Below, piece by piece: positions 28,001-37,300 of a DNA stretch of 64,000 nt. The position numbers and the translations under genes are program-made. Position 1 is the stretch's first letter; every line of letters begins with the position of its first letter. The notes under the pieces were generated by a model. That model ran no database searches. It was not told the DNA's origin and saw nothing but the letters and a program-made list of their open reading frames with translations. This DNA comes from an uncultured Eubacteriales bacterium (lineage in GTDB: Bacteria > Bacillota > Clostridia > Oscillospirales > Acutalibacteraceae), in contig OMWP01000007.1 in assembly GCA_900314795.1 (NCBI GenBank), positions 43,385 through 107,384 on the forward strand, given 5' to 3'.

Positions 28001-28826
28001 ATCGCATTGGATCGCTGCTCCGCTCAAGCTGGATAACGACAAGTTCTTCAGCCATTGGAGCGTCAAGACGACCGATACGAAGACTGAGGTCGCGAGATGC
28101 TACTTCCCGGGCTTCAACTTCCTCGCGTATGATAACTATGAGATCACTGCGGTCTATGGTACAGCTCCTGTCGATATGAGCAAGACCGGCGTATCAACAG
28201 CGGTCACCTATCTGGATACCACCCGTAACCAGTGGAACGCACTGACTTCAAGAGATGCAGCTGTGCCCAGTGTTGAAAAAACCAACACAACCGATGCAGG
28301 CGATATCCTGTATAACGACTTTGTCCTCAGCTACAACTACAACGGTGTTGAGATCCATCAGGGCGGTTCGGATACTAACGATATCACCGAGCTCGGTATC
28401 GTGGTAGAGCGTATCAAGGAGCTTGACAAGAATTCTGACAATACCTATGACACCAGAATCTCCAGCTACACTAATCTGCCTCAGGATACGACAAAGATCA
28501 CTAACGCGGCTAAAACCGCTGGTGACGCTTCCACCGGTCAGGCAACGATTAAGGATTCCGGTAAGCAGTATTACAAGCAGTCGATCAACAAGACCGCTCT
28601 GGACAACAAAGATCGTATCGTATTCTTTGAGGCATTCAGCAATACTGCCGGTTGGAATTCTGAGAAGCAGAGACCTGTAGGAAATTATAGATATAAGAAA
28701 TATGTCTACAGAGCATACACTTACATCACATATAATGACGGCGGCACTTCAAGAACGGTTCTCTCTGATACTCCCGCGTACTTCATTATGTATGATATCG
28801 CTACTGCGGATTACTCTGCTGACTAA
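22047..28826 (+). CDS. Giant secreted protein 1 with starch-binding-like and InlB-like repeats
   Basis: 2259-aa extracellular protein. A signal peptide with a long basic n-region occupies residues 1-45 (LILSVIMLVSSIATGSM). Residues about 115-220 form a carbohydrate-binding-like module (DWYIVGNV...), followed by a Gly/Thr/Pro linker. Residues 532-857 hold InlB-type beta repeats (YEFTGWTFGDG, TVTANF). Residues 905-1008 are a diverged version of the CBM26-like module seen in the paralogue. The last 1240 residues are a conserved region shared with giant 2. There is no dockerin, sortase motif or C-terminal membrane helix. No catalytic domain was recognised. It is probably an adhesin or starch-binding surface protein. 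The stop overlaps the Shine-Dalgarno of the micro-peptide. Confidence 0.85.
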   Translation: MKNKIDRMKTPAMHLSKRTVALILSVIMLVSSIATGSMLNTFAAYIKDNAAKTDAIADAASEGSAIAESAIPSEDDSPDAAVPDFIPNEVVRNMKDDLAAVSANVDVADTTAASDWYIVGNVAGGNDWSERDAVKLSAVTGGYSISIQLTKNGDFRLRHNSLDYGAASSSDSDRKVDSSTSNKTLSQTNQTFLWNGETGTYTVTINSDGSKISFDSSVPGGGTTPTTAPSGTASTEGISTATVTIDGTSNLTQMYYDFSSPGNVAANHYSTDDLLYESNIKGDTVLSFLPSSVATSWVIAKYASSWTDIKYKTRGSNRKFVVASNAGSWSAYSDLKAAPSGVLSDTSVMLYIKPQYDTGKDNPIYLAKDDSNMKEAHRVAIKVGYIEVNKTDITNGYTKITAKNSWAGTDCNTKISTDGAGAYYIGGGAKTNATTADTKSIAAFDQGTSTINVETKTSKVTSAIGSNLSFQYYIDGTKVGKTYQSSTSYVTTALDVSSLTAGTHTLKTVLTDGGVYYVADTDTLTVNEPETKHAVTFNTSGSGTVTPASGTEVGESTPTTITATPAYGYEFTGWTFGDGITGESTTNATTTITTESSGTYTVTANFALKSLSVNKGTHANGDFTLSTTTGVKMGDTITVSNIAANKGYTFGSISTSPSTILSGSGSSRTFTMPGEDVTVNAIFSPKTGNTITRTASPNVGGTVYCGTSSNTTSTTGNYTTGNTLYVRAAEKAGYDFNKIVVTYADGTTDESTTTKYIKLNTDGSKFSSENDGSIKVDAYFTKKPTHKVTVVSNNNALGTATASVTEAYEGQQVTLTPKEDTGSFSSWSVTSGGVSVSNNKFTMGSSDVAITATFVEYSGTSNFYYNSYGSNGQPASSRYGAQMQKAKIGGVEYSYYHVSGRTESDQLFTVSYGTPKNNSWDCFFEVESSWGSTTPKALFYATDEKNLGDWADMNYIEEKNSKKRYRIAIPDGARSVRFKHGSDESNELYFSTGYNGWYTNSSMKSVTAYKQSPPVPENFWENFNSTKYTDAFGSKGFWEHNANRGESHTYTKPKDLGAYSSNYYVLVLEKGKTYTINGVTKTITNDPEIIWLPELPDSGDTIKVYAKDGAIRSGLKTYGNMADTTVLKADGTTSAGATSYGSDGQTYEVYKAQPGETIVIQTTIGNTACAGSTETYRDRFYVRGFSINGEVPQLLEPNNTGVYTQRYTVPEDYKDKYVEITPIYFLKDTTNNPVVTFRATNFPKGQYNWGNVPYCYPFYGNLSDKDNAFGAYPGQPLIFYKGQYSMQVPVKSTSPFSATGASTNVAGITMSNGYYDSVHKLIMGYGDDSTSADHVQTYDYGDFWKIFNEKKPVDNIVFDFKYKKTKHNLIDDTTGDSIATSTLTDKYTNGFELLKNFHGRNVDLFGKALSGNAADPNKTPAVYVVSIGGINDNVSGVENIAGYYATEWRVYAPNDKTSVSTTYKRMTSGGKSSIPPEVLVLNDDDDTSFNNTTYPSAVDKPQKSYKVTDWKSLYQALENYRDLPVYISYEAADAQNGAEDYHTGTHGATRNDGRWLYSKNGESITSNIRVDVSQDNGEHYYPNGDSHLSYDAGESSISGLSAYFTNAAVYGEQTYATTIDPDKTYDFEAKTTNANYMFVGWYLDDDNNTLITTDNESHTERSGSYTFVARFKRVTSGQLILSHSVDTGTIDDTNYDGAGTVTIGAVVKDGDGNTKKTYAPSTSDITIGSAYIKSDNTDYTIDVTLTATRGNNSALGTTILATPDGQESKFFDYGDFTLSADGKTRTYTFTVNVRDLYTGDTQDYMNLIYHSYFKNYVFNYTVNYEFKDRFGNDKIYNRAGTLTAPEAETYVYKATDTNTGKDNRYLKKEFFESLAPYESNFQQDIKWNLSDSVFTEGTNYVYTCNTHIGSTPVDENKKVDVTFVLPYEHTNGVATLNSEGVGTAATATNYAMIKESDSVDNRVKFGEIPVLTGNRTNGIYTEEEKSHWIAAPLKLDNDKFFSHWSVKTTDTKTEVARCYFPGFNFLAYDNYEITAVYGTAPVDMSKTGVSTAVTYLDTTRNQWNALTSRDAAVPSVEKTNTTDAGDILYNDFVLSYNYNGVEIHQGGSDTNDITELGIVVERIKELDKNSDNTYDTRISSYTNLPQDTTKITNAAKTAGDASTGQATIKDSGKQYYKQSINKTALDNKDRIVFFEAFSNTAGWNSEKQRPVGNYRYKKYVYRAYTYITYNDGGTSRTVLSDTPAYFIMYDIATADYSAD

Positions 28827-28840
28827 GGAGGTTGTTTAAA

Positions 28841-28987
28841 ATGAATAAGAAATACATCTCTCCTGAATTAGAGATCGTAAAACTCACATTATCGGCTGAT
28901 GTCCTCGGCGTCAGCCAGGGTGAGCAGGGCTCATCCAGCGGCGGATATATTCCACCGGAAGATGAAGAGTTTGAGCCTATTGAATAA
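28841..28987 (+). CDS. 48-aa micro-peptide, putative modified or secreted peptide precursor 1
   Basis: Short gene with AAGGAGG (28825-28831) overlapping the stop of giant 1, implying coupled translation. The peptide begins MNKKYISPELEIVKLTLSAD, continues with VLGVSQGEQGSSSGG and ends in an acidic tail (PEDEEFEPIE). It has no signal peptide or cysteine. The homologue at 31216-31359 keeps MNK.Y.SPELEIV, the AD.L.VS block and GEQG.SSG but diverges afterwards. This conserved-front, variable-tail pattern resembles leader and core of a RiPP precursor. A PqqD-like protein, S26 peptidase and ABC exporter are encoded nearby (40254-43576). The function is inferred, not known. Confidence 0.75.
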   Translation: MNKKYISPELEIVKLTLSADVLGVSQGEQGSSSGGYIPPEDEEFEPIE

Positions 28988-28999
28988 TTATTGACAGAA

Positions 29000-29030
29000 T
29001 TAGGGTACAGGTGTGATGCCTGTACCCTAA
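29000..29030 (+). other. Conserved intercistronic hairpin, left arm
   Basis: A perfect 12-bp stem TTAGGGTACAGG/CCTGTACCCTAA with a seven-base loop and no T run. The same stem recurs at 31171-31201 between the mirrored genes. It could act as an RNA processing or stability element. Confidence 0.7.
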
Positions 29031-29048
29031 TCGCTAAAAGGTGATTGT

Positions 29049-29975
29049 ATGAAAAGATTTTATCAAATCATTGCAATTATTTTCACATTGATTTTTGTAT
29101 TATCATACGCCTGTATATCTCCCGGTGCGGCTACTGTATTTGAAAGCGATGGCTTCTACTACGCGAGAACATCCTCAACTACTGCTGATCTGTACGGAAG
29201 ATCTGCTACCGACGCCGATCTGGTGATCCCGAAGGATTTTTCGGAATACTATGTGACGAATATCGTTGATTCCGCATTCAGCGGCGACGAAAACATCGAA
29301 ACCTTATCCTTTGGCAAGTCAATGCTCTTGGAGCGCATCGGATATTATGCGTTCAAGAACTGTATCCATCTCACAGGTCCTGTGACCTTTGCCGGTAGGA
29401 TCAGCACGATCGGCACCTCTGCTTTTGAGAATTGCTCTTCTTTGGAAAAGGTAGTGTTCAACGCATATGTTGCGGATATTCCGGATCAATGCTTCTATAA
29501 CTGTTCGTCACTGAGCACCGTCGTGATGAACGACAGGATACAGAGTATCGGAAAATTCGCTTTTGCCAATACAGCATTGAAAGAGATCACGATCCCGGAT
29601 TCTGTCACCTCGATCGACCCCACTGCCTTTGACGGCTGCGAGGATCTTGTGATCTACTGCAACTCGGGTTCTTACGCGCACGAGTTTGCGGAGGAGAATC
29701 AAATCACTCATGTATTACTGGATACCGACAATGGGTATTATCTGGGTGATGTTGATAATAACAGGGCTGTTGAGATCCTGGATATCACCTTTATACAGCG
29801 CAGTTTGGCGAATATGACTATCCCGGATGACTATAATATCGAACACGGAGATATTGACGGAGATAATCAAATAACCAGTACGGATAATGCTATAATGATG
29901 AGATCACTGGCAGGATTGATCACAGATTTTCCTGTCGGCGAATGGGTTGTGCAGCACGAGATTCATCAGTATTAA
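29049..29975 (+). CDS. Secreted LRR_5 (BspA-like) protein with C-terminal dockerin, copy 1
   Basis: 308-aa protein. Signal peptide residues 1-27; BspA-type leucine-rich repeats about 65-205 (IGYYAFKNC, IGTSAFENCSSLEKVVF, IPDSVTSIDPTAFDGC); type I dockerin 232-292 with two calcium-binding repeats (GDVDNNRAVEILDITFIQR and GDIDGDNQITSTDNAIMMR). The dockerin would dock it onto a cohesin scaffold of the cellulosome/amylosome kind; none is encoded here. LRR_5 domains usually mediate binding to proteins or surfaces. The start has AAGGTGAT seven bases upstream. It follows the micro-peptide and hairpin and ends before a terminator. Confidence 0.9.
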   Translation: MKRFYQIIAIIFTLIFVLSYACISPGAATVFESDGFYYARTSSTTADLYGRSATDADLVIPKDFSEYYVTNIVDSAFSGDENIETLSFGKSMLLERIGYYAFKNCIHLTGPVTFAGRISTIGTSAFENCSSLEKVVFNAYVADIPDQCFYNCSSLSTVVMNDRIQSIGKFAFANTALKEITIPDSVTSIDPTAFDGCEDLVIYCNSGSYAHEFAEENQITHVLLDTDNGYYLGDVDNNRAVEILDITFIQRSLANMTIPDDYNIEHGDIDGDNQITSTDNAIMMRSLAGLITDFPVGEWVVQHEIHQY

Positions 29976-29982
29976 TGTGAAA

Positions 29983-30006
29983 GGCGACAGCTTCTGCTGT
30001 CGCCTC
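29983..30006 (+). terminator. Terminator of the left arm
   Basis: GGCGACAGC-TTCT-GCTGTCGCC; the T run is weak. The same stem ends the right arm. Confidence 0.7.
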
Positions 30007-30039
30007 AGTTTATCGAAAAAGGTAGATTATACTTTTCCT

Positions 30040-30175
30040 CCTGTCATCCTGAGGGGTACCCCGAAGGATCTTACAGTGTGCACTCTATCCGCTTTCTTTA
30101 CACCTATCATGCTTAATATGATAGAAAAAAGAGCACTTTAAGATTCTTCGCTCATTGCTCAGAATGACAATCATA
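30040..30175. repeat. Repeat at the mirror axis
   Basis: TCATCCTGAGGGGTACCCCGAAGGATC and, further on, AAGATTCTTCGCTC...CAGAATGACA form the two ends of an interspersed repeat of the kind common in bacterial genomes. It occupies the space between the two terminators. Confidence 0.6.
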
Positions 30176-30190
30176 GTTGTTATTACAGAC

Positions 30191-30218
30191 AAAGGCGACA
30201 GCAGATGCTGTCGCCTTT
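30191..30218 (-). terminator. Terminator of the right arm
   Basis: AAAGGCGACAGC-AGAT-GCTGTCGCCTTT, the same nine-base core as the left-arm terminator. Confidence 0.75.
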
Positions 30219-30222
30219 TGTG

Positions 30223-31152
30223 TTAGAATTCATGTTTTTCGTACTTTTCGATCCATGTATTGATCGGATAATTCGTATCTAAGTGCGATAAATACCTTAT
30301 GATGAAAGTCGTATCGGCGCTGGATACTTCACCATCATCATCCGCATCACCGTGTGTGATATCACAGCTCTCAGGGATCGTTAGACTGCTCAAAGAACGC
30401 TGGATATAAGTGACGTCGAGTACCTCGACAGCGCGGTTGTTGTCAACGTCGCCCAAGTAAAAACTGTTTTTGATATCAGTCAACACATGGGTGATCTTGT
30501 TGGCTTCCGCAAACTCATGCGCGTAAGAATCCGAGGTGCAGTAGATCACCAGATCCTTGCAGCCGTCAAAGGCAGTGGGGTCGATCGAGGTAACAGAATC
30601 CGGGATCGTGATCTCTGTCAATGCTGTATTGGCAAAGGCATATTTTTCGATCTTGTTCAGAGAAGACGGCAACTCAACATAGCTCAAAGAGGTACAATTG
30701 TAGAAGCATTGGTCAGCTATTACAGTTACCAGATTGTTGCGATAGATCACGCTCTCGAGCGATGAACAGCCCTGAAAAGCGGACGTGCCGATCTCGTTGA
30801 TCCTGCCACCGATATAAACAGTACCGGACAGATTGGTGCAATTTCCAAATGCGTAGTAGCCAATCCGCTCCAGTAAAGTTGCTTTGGAGAAACTCAGGCT
30901 CTGAATATTGACATCTCCTAAAAATGCAGAGTCAACAATATTGGTGATGTAATGTTCGTTGAATTCTTTTGGGATCACCAGATCAGCGTCATCTGTTTCT
31001 CTGCCGTATAAATCAGCCTTGGAGCTTGCGGTATAAGCGTAAAGAAAACCATTTTGCTTAAAAATAGTCGCCGCATTGTAGCCCATACAGACAACCGTAC
31101 TGAGCAGGACAAGCACGATCATGACAGCACATAACTTATGTAATTTCTTCAT
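30223..31152 (-). CDS. Secreted LRR_5 (BspA-like) protein with C-terminal dockerin, copy 2
   Basis: 309-aa paralogue of the protein at 29049. Signal peptide (LCAVMIVLVLLSTVVCMGYNAA), the same LRR_5 block, and a C-terminal dockerin (GDVDNNRAVEVLDVTYIQR, then GDADDDGEVSSADTTFIIR). The segments TIPDSVTSIDPTAFDGC and YAHEFAE are identical or nearly so in both copies, while inner repeats have drifted. The start is placed at 31152 behind GGTGAT, matching copy 1; an upstream ATG at 31191 would run into the hairpin. A role in scaffold-bound adhesion is an inference. Confidence 0.9.
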   Translation of the reverse strand: MKKLHKLCAVMIVLVLLSTVVCMGYNAATIFKQNGFLYAYTASSKADLYGRETDDADLVIPKEFNEHYITNIVDSAFLGDVNIQSLSFSKATLLERIGYYAFGNCTNLSGTVYIGGRINEIGTSAFQGCSSLESVIYRNNLVTVIADQCFYNCTSLSYVELPSSLNKIEKYAFANTALTEITIPDSVTSIDPTAFDGCKDLVIYCTSDSYAHEFAEANKITHVLTDIKNSFYLGDVDNNRAVEVLDVTYIQRSLSSLTIPESCDITHGDADDDGEVSSADTTFIIRYLSHLDTNYPINTWIEKYEKHEF

Positions 31153-31170
31153 AAAATCACCTTTAAGAAT

Positions 31171-31201
31171 CAGGGTACAGGCGCAACGCACCTGTACCCT
31201 G
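31171..31201 (-). other. Conserved intercistronic hairpin, right arm
   Basis: CAGGGTACAGG/CCTGTACCCTG with a nine-base loop, between the micro-peptide and LRR genes, as in the left arm. The loop has changed while the stem is kept. Confidence 0.7.
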
Positions 31202-31215
31202 TTTTCAGTTAATAA

Positions 31216-31359
31216 TCAGTCGAGTAACTCATCTGCGGGATCGGGTTCTTCAATAACACCGCTTGATTTACCTTGTTCACCTTCACTGACTGTGAGAATA
31301 TCAGCGGTAAGTCGATACCGGACGATCTCTAACTCGGGAGATTCATATACCTTATTCAT
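31216..31359 (-). CDS. 47-aa micro-peptide, putative modified or secreted peptide precursor 2
   Basis: Homologue of the peptide at 28841. It begins MNKVYESPELEIVRYRLTAD, continues ILTVSEGEQGKSSG and ends VIEEPDPADELLD. As in the left arm, AAGGAGG (31375-31369 on the minus strand) overlaps the stop of the giant gene. The tail after SSG is acidic in both but not alignable. No cysteine, no signal peptide. Conservation of a 47-48 aa frame, its Shine-Dalgarno and its place in both arms argues that it is a real gene. Confidence 0.75.
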   Translation of the reverse strand: MNKVYESPELEIVRYRLTADILTVSEGEQGKSSGVIEEPDPADELLD

Positions 31360-31373
31360 TTATACCAACCTCC

Positions 31374-34300
31374 TTAATTACTATTGTTTAAGTCTGCTGT
31401 AGCAACGTCATACATGGTGAAGTATGCGGGAACAGCACTCTTAATAACAGTACCGTCTTTTAGCTTCATATAGGAATATGCTCTGTAAACATAGTTCTTA
31501 TATGCGTAATTCTGTTCAGGCTGACCGCCTTCACTATTCTGTACCCAACCGGCACTGTTATAGATACCGTTGTAGAACTGAATACGATTCTTGTTATCAA
31601 GAGAAGTAGGATCAATCGCGTGCTTGGAGATACTGTTTTTACCGGAAAGGTTAATATCTGTAGCACTGGCGATCGCAGCATCAACACCCTCTACATTAGG
31701 TGCTATGTCGGTGTATCTGGAGAGTGTAGTATCATAAGAACCGTCGTCCTTAATCTCGAGCTTTTTGATTCTCTCGACAACCACACCAAGCTCAGCGATG
31801 TCACCATTTGCTTCGCCGTTGTAGATATCCTTGCCGTTATAGTTGTATGCGATAATGAAGTCGTTATACAGCAAGTCAGCTGCGTAAGATGTCTGAGTCT
31901 TAGGATAGTCAGTACCGTTCGAATTCCACTGATTGCGGGTCGTCTCAACATAAGTGATGTTGGTGTTACGTCCTATTTCAGAAGGTTCAACAGTGGACTC
32001 ACCATAGACAGGCGTAATGATGTAATTATCATATGCTACAAAGTTGAAGCCCTGGAAATAACATCTTGCAACATCAGGATCATTTGCACCGGAGCGGTCG
32101 GTTGGCTTGACGCTCCAATACTGGAAGTTGTAGGTAGCACTGCCATCAGTAATTGTTGCAGGAGCCGCGATCCAATTCTTCTTGCCTTCCTCAGTGAAGA
32201 TACCGTTTTCACCGCTGTTCGGCAATACAGGGATCATATTGAAATCAACACGATTATCAGCGGTAACTGTTCCTTCACTATCCTTGACTTCTATAAATTC
32301 AAGGTTCGTAGTAGTCGCCTTTGTTCCGACGCCGTCAGCAGTCATTACCGCTACGCCGTTATTGTGCTGATAAGGCAGAGCGAAGGTAATATTACGCTTA
32401 TTGAGATCACTCTGAGTAGCAGTATAATGAGCGTTGATAGAATACTCATAATTAGAGCCGTCCTCTCCGGCGTTAGAAATCTGATAATCGTCAAAATTCC
32501 ATGTGATATCCTGACCGAAGTTGGACTCGTACGGAGCCATCTTCTCGATAAAGCTCTTATCCAAAAATCTGTTGGAATCAACCTTCTTGACGTACGTGTT
32601 CGCCTCACCGGGAGTCAGTGTTCCGATTCTCTTGTACTGTTTTGTTTTACCGTTTCTATCATTAAACGTATAGTTTATTGCATAATTGAACTTATACTGG
32701 ATGAAGTAGGAATGATAGGTCAGTGCAAGTGCTCTCTGATTAGTACCGCTATACAGATCATCCTTTACATTGAATGTAAAAGTATAGGTGGTTGTCTTAC
32801 CGGAGCTAGTCGGTGTCTTCGGGTTGAAGAAACGAGCCTCGGTTACAGAAGATTCATCCGTATTAGCAAGCTTACTGGTACCATAAGCAGTATTCGTATC
32901 CGCGGTAGCTTCAAGAGTAACAGTGATATTATAGTTCTTGTCGTTGCCGATGTATTTCTCGGGAATTGTGATATCAGAAGAACTAAGATCGAATGTTCTC
33001 AGAACTTCATTTGTCTCGGCATCAGTGACTACAGCGCCGATCTTTGCGGTACCGGAACCGTCACAGGTGTAGTAATGTCCAGCTACCTCAACTTCTGCAC
33101 CGGTATCGACACTATGTGAAAGTGTCAACTGACCGGAAGAAACCTCCATAAAGCGAGCTACAAAGGTATAAGAACCGGAGCGCTCGGTATGGGAAACATT
33201 ATCAGATGTAATCTTGGTGCCGTCAGCCATATACCAACCGACGAACTTGTAGCTTGCGTTTGTGGTCTTTGCTTCAAAGTCGAAAGTCTTATCCGGATCG
33301 ATCGTAGTCGCATAAGTCATCTTTTGATAAGCGTCTGCATTAGTAAAGTATGCAGAAAGACCATCTACATGACCGGACACGCCGGATGCGGGATTCTCTG
33401 TGTATGTTGAACCGGAATCGTGAGATACATCGATGCGAATGTTAGAGGTGATGTTTTCACCGGTCTTAGAGTAGAGCCAGCGACCGTCGTTACGGGTAGC
33501 GCCGCCGGTACCGGTGTAATACATTCCCTGACTCTGCTGCGCGTCAGCCGCCTCATAAGAGATCATGACGGGATGACCCGCGTATTGCTTCAATGCGGTA
33601 TACATCGCTTTCCAGTCTGTGACATTATGATTTGCGTCAGCGGAGGGATAGGTCGTATTGTTGAAGCTGGTGGTATCGTCGTCGTTCAGTACGAGTACCT
33701 CAGGCGGGATGGAGCTCTTTGCTGTATTTCCGCTTCCTACTGTTACCTTCTTATAGGTAGAGGAAAGGCTCGTAGGAGTATTAGGAGCATATACTCTCCA
33801 TTCAGTCGCGTAGTAACCAGCGATGTTCTCTACACCGGAGATATTATCATTGACACCGCCGATAGAAACAACATAGATGGGAGTGGTCTTACTGGGATCA
33901 GCCGCGTCGCCGGAGAGCGGCGTACCGAAGAGGTCGACGTTTTTGCCGTGGAAGTTGGTCAGCATCTCAAAGCCGTTACCGTTGGTACCGTAGTCAGAGG
34001 TCAAGCTCGAAGCAGCGATAGAGGAACCTGCTTTATCATTGACCAAGTTATGTTTCTTTGTTCTGTATTTGAAGTCGAATACGATGTTATCGACAGGCTT
34101 CTTCTCGTTGAAGATCTTGTAGAAATCACCGTAGTCGTAGGTCTGTACATGGTCTGCGGATGTGCTGTTGTCGCCGTAGCCCATGATGGATTTATGGACA
34201 GAATCCCAGTAACCGTTACTCATGGTTACGCCGGATACGGTCGTGTTTGAAGATGTGTTATTTACCCATGTTGTACTCTTCTGCGGGATCTGCATCTGGT

Positions 34301-37300
34301 ACTGACCCTTGTAGTAGACCATCGGCTGACCCGGATATGCGCCGAACGCATTGCTATCGCCGCCGAGCTTGCCGTAGTAGGGATAGGTATAGAGCGTATC
34401 GCCCCAGCCGGGCTTACCTGCGCCGACTGCCTTCAGCTCATCGGTGAAGCCGGTGACACGATAGGTAACGATCGGGTTAGCCTCGGTATCCTTGAGGTAA
34501 TAGATCGGAGTGATCTCGATGGACTTGCCCTCGAAATCCTCGGGAACCTTGTAGGTCAAGGTATAAACGCCGGTGTCATTCTTTTCAAGCAGCTCGGGAA
34601 CCTCGCCGTTGATACAGAAGCCGCGGACATAATACTTCGCCTTGAGATTATCAGCGTTAGAGAGATTACCGGTATCGGTCGCGCCGATCGTGGTCTTGAT
34701 GACGATGGTGTCACCCTTCGCAGCCTTATAGGTCTCATAGGTCTGGTTGGTGATTGAGCCGTTGCGCTTAGTACCTACGGTAGTGGTACCATTAGCGGCA
34801 TAGATCTTAGTGTCAGCGATGTTCGCGTAGGTGGAACCGAAGGTCTCACCACGGATTGCGCCGTCCTTCGCGTATACGGTGACGTTCTCGTCGTCGCCCG
34901 CAAGAGGCTCAGCTGACCAGATGATCATCGGGTTAGTGCCGGTCTTCTTGGTCACACCGTTGATGGTGTAGGTCGTGTTGGGATAAAGGACGTTGATGTA
35001 GTAGTCGCCGGTATTAGTGCCTAATTCCTTCGGCTTAGCGAATTCTTTACCTGCAGTGTTGTGATTATGGAAGCCCTTGGTGCTGAAATCTGCGGTGTAG
35101 ATCTCACCGTCGTAGAAGTACTCGGTACCGGATTCGACCCAACCTTGGTCAGCCCAACCGGTGTCCCAAGTGCCGTAATCATACTTACTATATGTGCTGT
35201 TCCATTCTCCTACATAATAAGCGCCGGAGGTGGTAGTCAAGTCGATATCTACTGTTTGATGTTGTCCGTTATTGGTCGCATCGTTGAAAGAAACACGGTC
35301 TGCGCCATCAGGGATCGCGATCTTGTATACGCCCTGACCGTAGTCGTTGTTCCACTGCCAAGTCATTTCTGTACCGGGCCAAGTATCATAATCCTGACCG
35401 CCGTTCTTCCAAAAATGTGCCTTCGGGTTATTGGATGCGCTCCAACCGTCGCCATAGTTATTCGGTCTTACGAAGTAGACATATCTGGTGCCGGAGGAGG
35501 GTACGCGGTTAGATACGGTCATCAGCTGATCTGCACCGGATCTGCCTGATACTTCATAATAGCTATACGGTACACCTTCAAGCATAACTTCTGTCATTTG
35601 CTTTTTCGTATAGCCGCTTAAAGCGTTACCACTGGTGTCATATCCATTATAATAATAGTTAGATTCAGCAGAGTAGGTGTCGAAGACCGCGTTGATGGTG
35701 ACTGCGGAATCTTCCTTCATCTCCATGTCGATGGTCTGAGCCGCGCCTACGGGAGCGAGGTCGGGTAATGCCGCGATGGCAGCCTCATCTGTCTCAGCGC
35801 CGGTAGGTGCAAGAGCAAACTTATCCTTTGCGGAACTCAGGAAAGCACCTAAGAGTGCATTGCTTGCCGATGTGCCGGCTTTAACCTTATCCCAAGTGTT
35901 GCCGCTCTTCCACTCATAGGTATCACCGTTCGCATAAGAAGCGGTCAGAGTCTTGAGCGTACCTGCAAGCGGAATGACCGTGATCTTGACGGTGTCGCCC
36001 TTGAAGGACTTGGTCTTATCGACTGAAACGGTACCGCGGGAAGACTTGTTCGTCTTTGCGGTGATATTGACGTCAGCTTTTGCGGTCGGAGTAACTGTCT
36101 TAGCCGCTGTGACATTAGAGAGCTTATATTCTTTTGTAACAGCAGGGCTGAACGCCGGAGTAGTACCGGAGGTCAGGCTGTCGATGTGATAACCGCTTGC
36201 TGCTGTTACGGTGAAGCTGATCTCATCGCCGGAGTATACCTGAACTTCCGCGTCAGCAGAAGCAGTAGTGAAGTTGGTGCCTTCATAGGTACCGGTGATA
36301 GTGGTATTAGCCGCCTTCTTGAAGGTGACCTTATACTTGGTAGCGTCAGCGGGAACAACCTTGATCTCGGTGATCTTGGTACCGTCGGACTTGATGGTGA
36401 CGTTAGCCGCTTTCTTTAAGGTCAGCTTCCAGTTGACGCCAGCCGCAGCCTTGGTAGTCATCGTACCGGTAGAAGCACCGCCGGTGATAGTGACGGTAGC
36501 AGAGCTGTCGTCACTGTAGCTCGTACCGTTGTAGAGCTTGAACTCGTAGCTTGTGCCGGAGGAACTGCCCGCAACATTGGTATAAGCCTTAGTAAACTCA
36601 GTACCTGCCGCGTTGGAGGTCATCTGATCACCGGAATCCCAGTTGGTACCGATGGTGCTGTTACCGCGAATAGTGACATTCGACTTGAACTTGACGACGA
36701 CGGTCTGGTCAGCGGAAACGGGGCTGATAGTCTGAGACGCGGTCGCGGTCTTAGCGGTGCCGTTGACCTTGACGGATTCAACAGCAGAATGGGAAGCCGC
36801 GGTCGCAGTGATGGTATAGGAGCCACCTGCTACAACGGATGCAACATTGGTAGAAACAGTACCCGCGCCGGTGCCGGTGTCGTCTACGGAATAAGTGATC
36901 TTAAAGATCTTCTTATACTTCGCGATTGCGACAGCGTTAGCCGCGTTCGGCTTAAAGGTAGTATCTTTGTTAGCTGCGTTTTCAAAGGTACCATTCGCGG
37001 TATACCAACCGGCGAAGAAATAGCCCTTGGGATCGGTAGCAGGAGCGGAAACCGCAACACCGTCGAGCTGAGTTGCAGAAGCAGCCGCGATCGTGATGTT
37101 AGGCGCTTCACCGGCGGGGAAATCATTGCTATAAGAAGCGTCGTTCGCCGCTGTGGTGGAGTACTTACCGACCGCGGTAAGACCCGACCATGTGATCTTC
37201 TTCGCCGCGAGGGTCACGGTCTTGTTCGATGTGACATTCGACAGAGTGAAGGTCTTGTTGCTGTTAGAAGCGACCGCGCCGTTCAGAGTAGAATTCGCGG

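Noticed and set aside
22047..28826. Giant protein 1 as an amylase
   Set aside because: None of the four GH13 motifs is present; only binding-type and repeat domains are visible.
31620..33119. 499-codon plus-strand open frame inside giant gene 2
   Set aside because: Antisense to the repeat-rich giant protein, with no Shine-Dalgarno and no recognisable protein family.
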